From NCBI RefSeq assembly GCF_022458985.1, contig NC_061785.1, forward strand, positions 3,090,204 through 3,154,203: a DNA stretch of 64,000 nucleotides, read 5' to 3'. Within the stretch, counting starts at the first letter, position 1, and each line of letters opens with the position of its first letter. The DNA comes from Mugil cephalus. Lineage: Eukaryota > Chordata > Actinopteri > Mugiliformes > Mugilidae. Below the pieces are notes generated by a model. It did no database searches and was not told where the DNA came from. It was given only the letters and a program-made list of their open reading frames with translations. Positions 39,474 through 51,700 of the stretch are shown here, piece after piece. The position numbers were made by a program, and so were the translations under genes.

Positions 39474-39767
39474 TAAATCTCAGTCCATTTTCCCATGTAC
39501 AGAGAAGGATTCTCTAACTTGACTTAGATGTCCGTTTACTCCTCTTTCAAACCTTCAGTCTTCTCTGGCTAAAAAGCGGACGTTGTTGTCTTCAAAGGAG
39601 CCTCCTTTGTCCTTCAGTCGTGGGTGGATTAGACTAAATCATTTCCTGACAAACTGGCAGACTCTAGTCATGTGAGTTTCTGATAGGTAACTTTAGTGTG
39701 ATTTGAATATACCATGACCTGAATGACTGACACATTTTCATTACACACAGACAGAGAGAATACCTGC

Positions 39768-42700
39768 CTAGTTCCTCCCTGCAGGGACAAGGTTTTGCCA
39801 ACTGTTGCTTTCACTCATCTCCAAGCTGGTGTTGCTGTTCCAGCTGTTGTTGACCTTTGCTCGTGGAAGTCTAAATACCCCATCCTGGGTATAAGGTGCC
39901 AAGCCAGTTAGTGACCACTTATTCGAGACTGAAGCTTGACTGTTGACTGAGTGGCCGTAGGGCTTTCCGAGGAATCCAGTAGTGTTTGTATTCGACATTT
40001 TCTTTGACAACCTAACAACAGTGAAGAAAAATACAGTAGTTAATATGCATTGCTAGGTAAAGGTGTGTATTAGTGTGTCACATGAGCAAAAGAGGAACAT
40101 GGCAAAGGCTTCACAGAGGCAGTGGTGAATGTGTGAAAGTGGTTGGATGAGTGAAAAACTCACTTGCAAGTGACTGACATTAGAAGAAAGAGGGCTATGA
40201 GCAGAATTGCAGCGAGCACAGAGCTGACGATCACCACGGCGAGCTGCCAAGCTAACAAACAACAACGGTGTCAATATCAAAGTATTAGTTTGGAGGACAC
40301 AATTAATGATGCCCTTTACAATTGGCATTAACATTATATATACCAAGCTGGGTTGTACTACCTGGAGTCGTTGTAGTACCAGGAGCTGCTGTTGAACCAG
40401 GATCTGATGTAGTAGCTGGAGCTCCTGAAGTACCTAGAGGAACTGTCGTCTCAAGAACCACTGTAGAACCACCAGTGACTGTAGTTTCTGGAGACGCTGT
40501 AGTAACAGGAGCCACTGTACTTCCTGGGGCCACTGTAGTACCAGAGTCTGCTGTAGTACCTGGAGATGCTGTAGTACCAGAAGCTGCTGTAGTACCTGGA
40601 CCTGTTGTTGGAGTTGCTGTAGTACTAGAAGCTGCTGTAGAACCAGGAGCTGCTGTTGTACCAGGAGTCACTATAGTTTCTGGTGCCGCTGTGGTATCAG
40701 GAGCCACTGTACTTCCTGGGGCCGCTGTGGTATCAGGAGCCACTGTACTTCCTGGGGCAACTGTAGTACCAGAGTCTGCTGTAGTACCTGGAGATGCTGT
40801 AGTACCAGGAGCTGCTGTAGTACCTGGAACTGTTGTTGGAGTCGCTGTAGTACTAGAAGCTGCTGTAGAACCAGGAGCTGCTGTCGTAACTGGAGCTGCT
40901 GAAGTAACTTGAACTGATGTTGGAGTCGCTGTAGTACCTGGAGCTGTTGTTGGAGCTAATGTAGTACCAGGAGCCACTGTAGTTTCTGGAGCCGCTGTAG
41001 TACCAGGAGCCACTGTACTTCCTGGGGCCACTGTAGTACCAGAGTCTGCTGTAGTACCAGGAGCTGTTGTAGTACCTGGAACTATTGTTGGAGTCGCTGT
41101 AGTATCTGCAGCTGTTGTTGGAGTTAATGTAGTTGCAGGCGCCACTGTAATTTCTGGAGCTGCTGTAGTGCCAAGAGCCACTGTACTTCCTGGGGCCACT
41201 GTAGTACCAGACTCCGCTGTAGTACCTGGAGATGCTGTCGTACCAGGAGCTGCTGTATTACCTGGAACTATTGTTGGAATCGCTGTAGTATCTGCAGCTG
41301 TTGTTGGAGGTGATGTAGTTCCAGGAACCACTGTAATTTCTGGGGCCACTGTGGTACCAGGAGCTGCTGTTGTAATAGGATCTGTTGTAGTACCTGGAGA
41401 TGTTGTAGTACCCGCAGCTGCTGAAGTACCTGGACCTGTTGTTGGAGTCGCTGTAGTACCTGGAGCTGTTGTTGGAGTTAATGTAGTACCAGGGACAACT
41501 GTACTTTCTGGGGCCACTGTGGTACCAGAGTCTGCTGTATACCTGAATCTGTATACAGGCTGCTGTGTACCTGACTGTTTGGATCGCTATAGTACCTGAG
41601 TTGTTGGAGTATTATGCAGTGCCACTGTAATTTCTGACTGCTGTAGTGCCAGGAGCCATGTACTCTGGCCACTGTAGTACAGTCTGCTGTAACCAGACTG
41701 TTGTAGTACCTGGAACGATTGTTGGAGTCGCTGTAGTATCTGCAGCTGCTGTTGGAGTTAATGTAGTTGCAGACGCCACTGTAATGTCTGGAGCTGCTGT
41801 AGTGCCAAGAGCCACTGTACTTCCAGGGGCCACTGCAGTACCAGACTCTGCTGTAGTACCTGGAGATGCTGTCGTACCAGAAGCTGCTGTATTACCTGGA
41901 ACTATTGTAGGAATCGCTGTAGTATCTGCAGCTGTTGTTGGAGGTGATGTAGTTCCAGGAACCACTGTAATTTCTGGGGCCACTGAGGTACCAGGAGCTG
42001 CTGTTGTAATAGGATCTGTTGTAGTACCTGGTGATGTTGTAGTACCCGCAGCTGCTGAAGCATCTGGAGTTGCTGTTGGAGTCGCTGTAGTACCTGGAGC
42101 TGTTGTTGGAGATATCGTAGCGTCAGGAACCACTGTACTTTCTGAGGCTACTGTGGTACCAGAGTCTGCTGTAGTACCTGGAGATGCTGTAGTACCAGGA
42201 GCTGCTGTAGTACCTGGACCTGTTGTTGGAGTCGCTGTAGTACCTGGAGCTGTTATTGGAGTTAATGTAGTACCAGAAGCATCTGTGGTTTCTTGAGCAG
42301 CTGTAGTACCAGGAGCCACTGTACTTCCTGGGGCCACTGTAGTACCAGCAGCTACTGTTGTACCAGGATCTGCTGTAGTACCTTGAGCGGCTGTAGGACC
42401 TGGAGTTGCAATTGGAGCCGCTGTAGTACCAGGAGCCACTGTACTTTCTGGAGCCACTGTAGTACCAGAATCTGCTGTAGAACTTGGAGATGCTGTCATA
42501 CCAGGAGCTGCTGTAGTACCTGGAGCTGCTGTTGGATGCTGTAGTACCTGGAGCTGTGAAGTAATGGAACTGCTGTTGTTGCTCCTGTAGTACAGAAGAT
42601 GAGTAGTACCTGACCTGTTGTTGGTGCGACGTTGTATCAGGTGTACTGTAGTTTCTGGAGCTGCTGTATACCAGGAGCCACTGTACTTTCTGGAGCAACT

Positions 42701-45700
42701 GTAGTACCAGAATCTGCTGTAGTACCAGGAGCCTGCTAGTATCTGGAATGCCGTAGTACCAGGAGCTGCTGTTGGAGTCACTGTAGTATCTGCAGTATGT
42801 TGTTGGAGCTAGTGTAGTACCATGAGCCACTGTAGTTTCAGGAGCCGCTGTGGTACCAGGAAACATGTGCTTCTGGGCAACTGTAGTACCAGAGTCTCTG
42901 TAGTTCCGGAGATGCCGTAGTACCAGGAGCTGCTGTTGGAGTCGCTGTAGTACCTGCAGCTGTTATGGAGCTAATGTAGACCAGGAGCCACTGTAGTTTC
43001 TATGCTGCTGTAGTACCAGGAACCACTGTACTTTCTGGGGCCACTGTGTACCAGGGGCTACTGTTGTAACAGGATCTGTGTGTAACCTGGAGCTGCTGAA
43101 GTAGCGAGTAGCTGATTGAAGTCACGTGTAGTACCAGTTGTCACTGTAGTTACCTGGAGCTGTTGTGAGCTAATAGTACCAGGAGCCATGTGTACTTCCT
43201 GGGACACTGTAGTACCAGGAAACACTGTACTTCTGGACACTGTGGTACCAGCAGCTACTGTTGTAATAGAATCTGCTGTTGTACCTGCAGCTGCTGAAGT
43301 AACTGGGACTACTGTTGGTGCTGCTGTAGTACCAAAAGCTGCTGTAGTACCTGAACTGTTGTTGAGCTAATGTTGTACAGGAGTCACTGTAGTTTCTGGA
43401 GCTGCTGTAGTCCAGGAGCCACTGTACTTTCTGGGGCCACTGTAGTACCAGAATCTGCTGTAGTACCTGGGGATGCTGTAGTACCAGGAGCTGCTGTAGT
43501 AGTTGGAGCTGCAGTTGTTGCTGCTGTAGTAGCAGGAGCTGCTGAAGAACCTGGAACTGCTGTTGGAGTCGCTGTTGTACCTGGATCTGTTGTTGGGGAG
43601 CAATGAGTTTACCTGAGTCTGCTGTAGAACTTGGAGATACTGTTGTACCAGGAGCTGCTGTAGGACCTGGAGCTGCTGTTGGAGGTGCTGTAGTACCTGC
43701 AGCTGTTGTTGAAGATAATGTACTTCCAGGAGCCAATGTAGTTTCTGATGCCGTTGTAGTACCAGGAGCCACTGTACTTTCTGGGGGCACTGTGGTACCA
43801 GGAGCTACTGTTGTAACAGGATCTGTTGAAGTACCTGGAGCTTGTGAAGTAATTGGAACTGCCGTTGGTGCTCCTGTAGTACCAGAAGCTGCTGTAGTAC
43901 CTGCAGCTGTTGTTGGTGCTGACGTTGTACCAGGAGTCACTGTAGTTCCTGGAGCTGCTGTAGTACCGGGAGCCACTGTACTTTCTGGAGCCACTGTAGT
44001 ACCAGAATCTGCTGTAGTACCAGGAGCTGCTGTAGTATCTGGGAATGCCGTAGTACCAGGAGCTGCTGTTGGAGTCACTGTAGTATCTGCAGTTGTTGTT
44101 GGAGCTAATGTAGTACCATGAGCCACTGTAGTTTCAGGAGCCGCTGTGGTACCAGGAAACATTGTGCTTCCTGGGGCAACTGTAGTACCAGAGTCTCCTG
44201 TAGTTCCGGGAGATGCCGTAGTACCAGGAGCTGCTGTTGGAGTCGCTGTAGTACCTGCAGCTGTTGATGGAGCTAATGTAGCTCCAGGAGCCACTGTAGT
44301 TTCTATTGCTGCTGTAGTACCAGGAACCACTGTACTTTCTGGGGCCACTGTGGTACCAGGGGCTACTGTTGTAACAGGATCTGTTGTAGTACCTGGAGCT
44401 GCTGAAGTAAGCGGAGTAGCTGTTGAAGTCACTGTAGTACCAGTTGTCACTGGAGTACCAGGAGCTATTGTTGGAGGTAATGTAGTACCAGGAGCCAGTG
44501 TACTTCCTGGGGACACTGTAGTACCAGGAAACACTGTACTTTCTGGGACCACTGTGGTACCAGCAGCTACTGTTGTAATAGAATCTGCTGTTGTACCTGC
44601 AGCTGCTGAAGTAACTGGGACTACTGTTGGTGCTGCTGTAGTACCAAAAGCTGCTGTAGTACCTGAAGCTGTTGTTGAAGCTAATGTTGTACCAGGATTC
44701 ACTGTAGTTTCTGGAGCTGCTGTAGTCCCAGGAGCCACTGTACTTTCTGGGGCCACTGTAGTACCAGAATCTGCTGTAGTACCTGGGGATGCTGTAGTAC
44801 CAGGAGCTGCTGTAGTAGTTGGAGCTGCAGTTGTTGCTGCTGTAGTAGCAGGAGCTGCTGAAGAACCTGGAACTGCTGTTGGAGCTAATGTAGTACCTGA
44901 GTCTGCTGTAGAACTTGGATATGCTGTGGTACCAGGAGCTGCTGTAGGACCTGGAGCTGCTGTTGGAGGTGCTGTAGTACCTGCAGCTGTTGTTGAAGAT
45001 AATGTAGTTCCAGGAGCCAATGTAGTTTCTGATGCCGTTGTAGTACCAGGAGCCACTGTACTTTCTGGGGCCACTGTGGTACCAGGAGCTACTGTTGTAA
45101 CAGGATCTGTTGTAGTACCTGGAGCTTGTGAAGTAATTGGAACTGCCGTTGGTGCTCCTGTAGTACCAGAAGCTGCTGTAGTACCTGCAGCTGTTGTTGG
45201 TGCTGACGTTGTACCAGGAGTCACTGTAGTTCCTGGAGCTGCTGTAGTACCAGGAGCCACTGTACTTTCTGGAGCCACTGTAGTACCAGAATCTGCTGTA
45301 GTGCCAAGAGATGCTGCAGTACCAGGAGCTGCTGTAGTACCTGGAGATGCTGTAGTACCTGGAGATGCTGTTGGAGTCGCTGTAGTACCACCAGCTGTTG
45401 TTGGAGCTAATGTAGTTCCAGGAACAACTGTACTTTCTGGGCCCACTGTGGTACCAGAGTCTGCTGTAGTACCTGGAGATGCTGTAGTACCAGGAGCTGC
45501 TGTTGGAGTCGCTGTAGTACCACCAGCTGTTGTTGGAGCTAATGTAGTTCCAGGAACAACTGTACTTTCTGGGGCCACTGTGGTACCAGAGTCTGCTGTA
45601 GTACCTGGAGATGCTGTAGTACCAGGACCTGCTGTTGTAACTGGAGCTATTGTTGGAGTTGCTGTAGTACCTGCAGCTGTTGCTGGAGCTAATGTAGTAC

Positions 45701-48700
45701 CAGAAGCATCTGTGGTTTCTTGAGCAGCTGTAGTACCAGGAGCCACTGTACTTTCTGGGACCACTGTGGTACCAGCAGCTACTGTTGTACCAGGATCTGC
45801 TGTAGTACCTTGAGTGGCTGTAGGACCTGGAGTTGCAATTGGAGCCGCTGTAGTACCAGGAGCCACTGTACTTTCTGGAGCCACTGTAGTACCAGAATCT
45901 GCTGTAGAACCTGGAGATGCTGTCATACCAGGAGCTGCTGTAGTACCTGGAGCTGCTGTTGGAGGTGCTGTAGTACCTGGAGCTGCTGAAGTAATTGGAA
46001 CTGCTGTTGTTGCTCCTGTAGTACCAGAAGATGCTGTAGTACCTGGACCTGTTGTTGGTGCTGACGTTGTATCAGGTGTCACTGTAGTTTCTGGAGCTGC
46101 TGTAATACCAGGAGCCACTGTACTTTCTGGAGCAACTGTAGTAACAGAATCTGCTGTAGTACCAGGAGCTGCTGTAGTATCTGTGAATGCCGTAGTACCA
46201 GGAGCTGCTGTTGGAGTCACTGTAGTATCTGCAGCTGTTGTTGGAGCTAATGTAGTACCATGAGCCACTGTAGTTTCAGGAGCCGCTGTGGTACCAGGAG
46301 ACACTGTAGTTCCTAGGGCAACTGTAGTACCAGAGTCTCCTGTAGTTCCGGGAGATGCTGTAGTACCCGGAGCTGCTGTTGGAGTCGCTGTAGTACCTGC
46401 AGCTGTTGATGGAGCTAATGTAGCTCCAGGAGCCACTGTAGTTTCTATTGCTGCTGTAGTACCAGGAACCACTGTACTTTCTGGGGCCACTGTGGTACCA
46501 GGGGCTACTGTTGTAACAGGATCTGTTGTAGTACCTGGAGCTGCTGAAGTAAGCGGAGTAGCTGTTGAAGTCACTGTAGTACCAGTTGTCACTGGAGTAC
46601 CTGGAGCTGTTGTTGGAGCTAATGTAGTACCAGGAGCCAGTGTACTTCCTGGGGACACTGTAGTACCAGGAAACACTGTACTTTCTGGGACCACTGTGGT
46701 ACCAGCAGCTACTGTTGTAATAGAATCTGCTGTTGTACCTGCAGCTGCTGAAGTAACTGGGACTACTGTTGGTGCTGCTGTAGTACCAGAAGCCGCTGTA
46801 GTACCTGAAGCTGTTGTTGAAGCTAATGTTGTAACAGGATTCACTGTAGTTTCTGGAGCTGCTGTAGTCCCAGGAGCCACTGTACTTTCTGGGGCCACTG
46901 TTGTACCAGAATCTGCTGTAGTACCTAGAGATGCTGTAGTACCAGGAGCTGCTGTAGTACTTGGAGCTGCAGTTGTTGCTGCTGTAGTAGCAGGAGCTGC
47001 TGAAGAACCTGGAACTGCTGTTGGAGTCGCTGTCGTACCTGGATCTGTTGTTGGAGCTAATGTAGTACCTGAGTCTGCTGTAGAACTTGGAGATACTGTT
47101 GTACCAGGAGCTGCTGTAGGACCTGGAGCTGCTGTTGGAGGTGCTGTAGTACCTGCAGCTGTTGAAGATAATGTAGTTCCAGGAGCCAATGTAGTTTCTG
47201 ATGCCATTGTAGTACCAGGAGCCACTGTACTTTCTGGGGGCACTGTGGTACCAGGAGCTACTGTTGTAACAGGATCTGTTGTAGTACCTGGAGCTTGTGA
47301 AGTAATTGGAACTGCTGTTGGTGCTCCTGTAGTACCAGAAGCTGCTGTAGTACCTGCAGCTGTTGTTGGTGCTGACGTTGTACCAGGAGTCACTGTAGTT
47401 CCTGGAGCTGCTGTAGTACCAGGAGCCACTGTACTTTCTGGAGCCACTGTAGTACCAGAATCTGCTGTAGTGCCAAGAGATGCTGCAGTACCAGGAGCTG
47501 CTGTAGTACCTGGGGATGTTGTAGTACCTGGAGCTGCTGTAGTACCTGGAGCTGCTGTTGGAGTCGCTGTAGTACCTGCAGCTGTTGTTGGAGCTAATGT
47601 AGTTCCAGGAGCCACTGTAGTTTCTATTGCTGCTGTAGTACCAGGAACCACTGTACTTTCTGGGGCCACTGTGGTACCAGGGGCTACTGTTGTAATAGGA
47701 TCTGCTGTTGTACCTGGAGCTACTGACGTAACTGGAACTGCTGTTGGTGCTGCTGTAGTATCAGATGCTGCTGTAGTACCTGGAGCTGTTGCTGAAGCTA
47801 ATGTTGTACCAGGATTCACTGTAGGTTCTGGAGCTGCTGTAGTCCCAGGAGCCACTGTACTTTCTGGGGCCACTGTAGTACCAGAATCTGCTGTAGTACC
47901 AAAAGATGCTGTAGTACCAGCAGCTGCCGTACTACTTGGAGCTCCTGAAGAAACTGGAGCTGCAGTTGTTGCTGTTGTAGTAGCAGGAGCTGCTGAAGAA
48001 CCTGGAGCTGCTGTTGGAGTCGCTGTAGTACCAGAATCGGTGGTAAAACTTGGAGATGCGGTCGTACCAGGAGCTGCTGTTGGGGGTGTTGTAGTACCTG
48101 CAGCTGTTGTTGGAGGTAATGTTGTTCCAGAAGCCACTGTAGTTTCTGGTGCCGCTGTAGTTCCAGGAACTTCTGTACTTTCGGGGGGCACTGTGGTACC
48201 AGGAGCTACTGTTGTAATACCTGGAGCTTCTGAAGTAATTGGAACTGCTGTTGGTGCTCCTGTAGTACCAGAAGATGCTGTAGTACCTTGAGCTGTTGTT
48301 GGTGCTGACGTTGTACCAGTAGTCACTGTACTTTCTGGAGATGCTGTAGTACCAGAATCTGCTGTAGTACCAGGAGATGCTGTAGTACCAGGAGCTGCTG
48401 TTGGAGTCGCTGTAGCATCTGCACCTGTTGTTGGAGCTAATGTAGTACCAGAAGCCATTGTAGTTTCAGGAGCCGCTGTGGTACCAGGAGACACTGTAGT
48501 TCCTAGGGCAACTGTAGTACCAGAGTCTCCTGTAGTTTCTGGAGATGCTGTAGTACCAGGAGCTGCTGTTGGAGTCGTTGTAGTACCAGCAGCTGTTGTT
48601 GGAGCTAATGTAGTTCCAGGAGCCACTGTACTTTCTGAGGCAACTGTGGTACCAGGGGCTACTGTTGTTACAGGATCTGTTGTAGTACCTGGAGCTGCTG

Positions 48701-51700
48701 AAGTAACTGGAACTGCTGTTGGTGATCCTGTAGTACCAGAAGATGCTGTAGTACCTGGAGCTTTTGTTGAAGCTAATGTTGTACCAGGAGTCACTGTAGT
48801 TTCTGGAGCTGCTGTAGTCCCAGGAGCCACTGTACTTTCTGGGGACACTGTAGTACCAGCAGCTGCTGTAGTACCTGGAGCTCCTGAAGAAACTGGAGCT
48901 GCAGTTGTTGCTGCTGTAGTAGCAGGAGGTGCTGTTGGAGTCGTTGTCGTACCTGGATCTATTGTTGGAGTTAATGTGGTACCAGGAGCCATTGTAGTTT
49001 CTGAAGCCGCTGTAGTATCAGGAGACACTGTACTTCCTGGGGCCACTGTAGTACCAGAGTCTCCTGTAGTTCCTGGAGATGCTGTATTACCAGCAGCTGC
49101 TGTTGGAGTCGCTGTAGTACCTGCAGCTGTTGTTGGAGCTAATGTAGTACCAGGAACCACTGTACTTCCTGGGGCCACTGTAGTATCAGAATCTGCCGTA
49201 GTACCTGGAGTTGCTGTAGTACCAGGAGCTGCTGTTGGAGTCGCTGTAGTACCTGCAGCTGTTGTTGGAGCTAATGTAGTACCAGGAGCCACTGTACTTC
49301 CTGGGTCCACTGTACTACCAGGAAACACTGTCATTTCTGGAACCACTGTGGTCCTAGCAGCTACTGTTGTAACAGGATCTTCTGTAGTATGTGGAGCTGC
49401 TGAAGTAACTGGGACTGCTGTTGTTGCTGATGTAGCACCAGAAGTTGCAGTAGTACCGTGAGCTGTTGTTGGAGCCACTGTACTTTCCGGAGCCACTGTA
49501 GTACTAGAATCTGCTGTAGAACCTGGAGATGCTGTCGTACCAGGAGCTGCTGTAGTACCTGGAGCTGTTGTTGAAGCTAATGTTGTACCGGGAGTCACTG
49601 TACTTTCTGAAGCTGCTGTAGTCCCAGGAGCCACTGTACTTTCTGGGGCCACTGTCGTACCAGAATCTGCTGTAGTACCTGGAGATGCTGTATTACGAGG
49701 AGCTGCTGTAGTACTTTGAGCTCCTGAAGTAATTGGACCTGCAGTTGGTGCTGTTGTAGTAGCAGGAGCTGATGAAGTAGCTGTAGCTGCTGTTGGAGTC
49801 GCTGTAGTACCTGGAGCTGTTGTTAGAGCTGATGAAGTACCAGGAGCCTTTGTAGATTCTGGAGCCGCTGTAGTACCAGGAGCCACTGTACTTCCTGGGG
49901 CTACTGTAATATCAGAATCTGCTGTAGTACCTGGAGATGCTGTCGTACCAGGAGCTGTTGTAGTACCTGGAGCTGCTGTTGGAGGCACTGTAGTACCTGA
50001 AGCTGTTGTTGAAGTGAATGTTGTACCAGGAGTCACTGTAGTTTCTGGGGTCACTGTAGTACCTAGAGATGCTGTAGTACCAGGAGCTGCTGTAGTACTT
50101 TGAGCTCCTGGAGTAACTGGAGCTGCAGTTGTTGCTGCTGTAGTAGCAGGAGCTGCCGAAGTAACTGGAGCGGCTGTTGGAGTCGCTGTAATAACTGGAG
50201 CTGCATTTGTTGCTGTTGAAGTAGTAGGAGCTGCTGAAGTAACTGGAGATGCTGTTGGAGTCGCTGTAGTACCAGGAGCTGTTGTTGGAGCTGCTGTAGT
50301 ACCAGGAGCTGTTGTTGGAGCTGCTGTAGTACCAGGGGCCACTGTACTTTCTGGGGCCTCTGTCGTACCAGAATCTACTGTAGTACCTGGAGATGCTGTA
50401 GTACCAAGAGCTGCTGTAGTAGTTGGAGCTCTTGAAGTAATTGGACCTGCAGTTGGTGCTGTTGTAGTAGCAGAAGCTGATGAAGTGACTGGAGCTGCTG
50501 TTGGAGTCCCTGTCGTACCTGGATCTGTTGTTGGAGCTGATGAAGTACCAGGAGCTATTGTAGTTTCTGGTGCCGCTGTAGTAGTAGGAACCACTGCACT
50601 TTCTGTGGCCACTGTGGTACCAGGAACTACTGTTGTAACATGATCTGTTGTAGTTCCTGGAGCTGCTGAAGTAAGGGGAATAGCTGTTGGAGCCGCTGTA
50701 GTACCAGTAGTCGCTGTAGTACCTGGAGCTGTTGTTGGAGCTACTGTAGTACCAGGAGCCACTGTAGTTTCTGGAACTGTTGTAGTACCTGGAGCCACTG
50801 TAGTTCCAGGAAACACTGTGCTTTCTGGGACCACTGTAGTACCTGGAGATGCTGTCGTACCAGGAGCTGTTGTAATACCTGGAGATGCTGTCGTACCTGG
50901 AGCTGCTGTAGTCCCTGGACTTGCTGTAGTACCTGGCACTGCTGTTGTAGGCGCTGTAGTACCTGCAGCTGTTGTTGAAGTGTATGTTTTACCAGGAGTC
51001 ACTGTAGTTTCTGGAGCTGCTGTAGTCCCAGGAGCCACTGTACTTTCTGGGGCCACTGTAGTACCTGGAGATGTTGTACTACCAGGAGCTGCTGTAGTAC
51101 CTGGACCTGTTGTTAAAGCTAATGTTGTACCAGGAGCCACTGTAGTTTCTGGTGTCGCTGTAGTACCAGGAACCACTGTACTTTCTGGGGCCACTGTGGT
51201 ACCAGGAGCTACTGTTGTAACAGGATCTGTTGAAGTACTTGGAGCTGCTGAAGTAAGGGGAGTAGCTGTTGGAGCTGCTGTAGTACCAGTAGTCGCTGTA
51301 TTACCTGGAGCTATTGTTGGAGCTAATGTAGTACCAGGAGCCACTGTATTTTCTGGAGCTGTTGCAGTACCAGGAGCCACTGTACTTCCTGGTGCCACTG
51401 TTGTACCAGGAAACTCCGTACTTTCTGGGACTACTGAGGTACCAGCAGCAACTGTTGTTACAGGATCTGCTGTAGTACCTGGAGCTGCTGAAGTAACTGG
51501 AACTGTTGTTGATGCTGCTGTAGTACCAGAAGCTGCTGTAGTACCTGGAGCCGTTGTTGAAGCTAATGTTGTACCAGGAGTCACTGTAGTTTCTGGAGCT
51601 GCTGTAGTCCCAGGAGCCACTGTACTTTCTGGGGCCACTGTAGTACCCGAATCTGCTGTAGTACCTTGAGATGCTGTAGTACCAAGAGCTGCTGTTGTAC

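Noticed and set aside
40322..51669. Series of plus-strand Val/Pro/Gly-rich frames, elastin-like in look
   Set aside because: Antisense of the gene C repeat. The hydrophobic composition is simply the complement of Thr/Ala/Pro codons.
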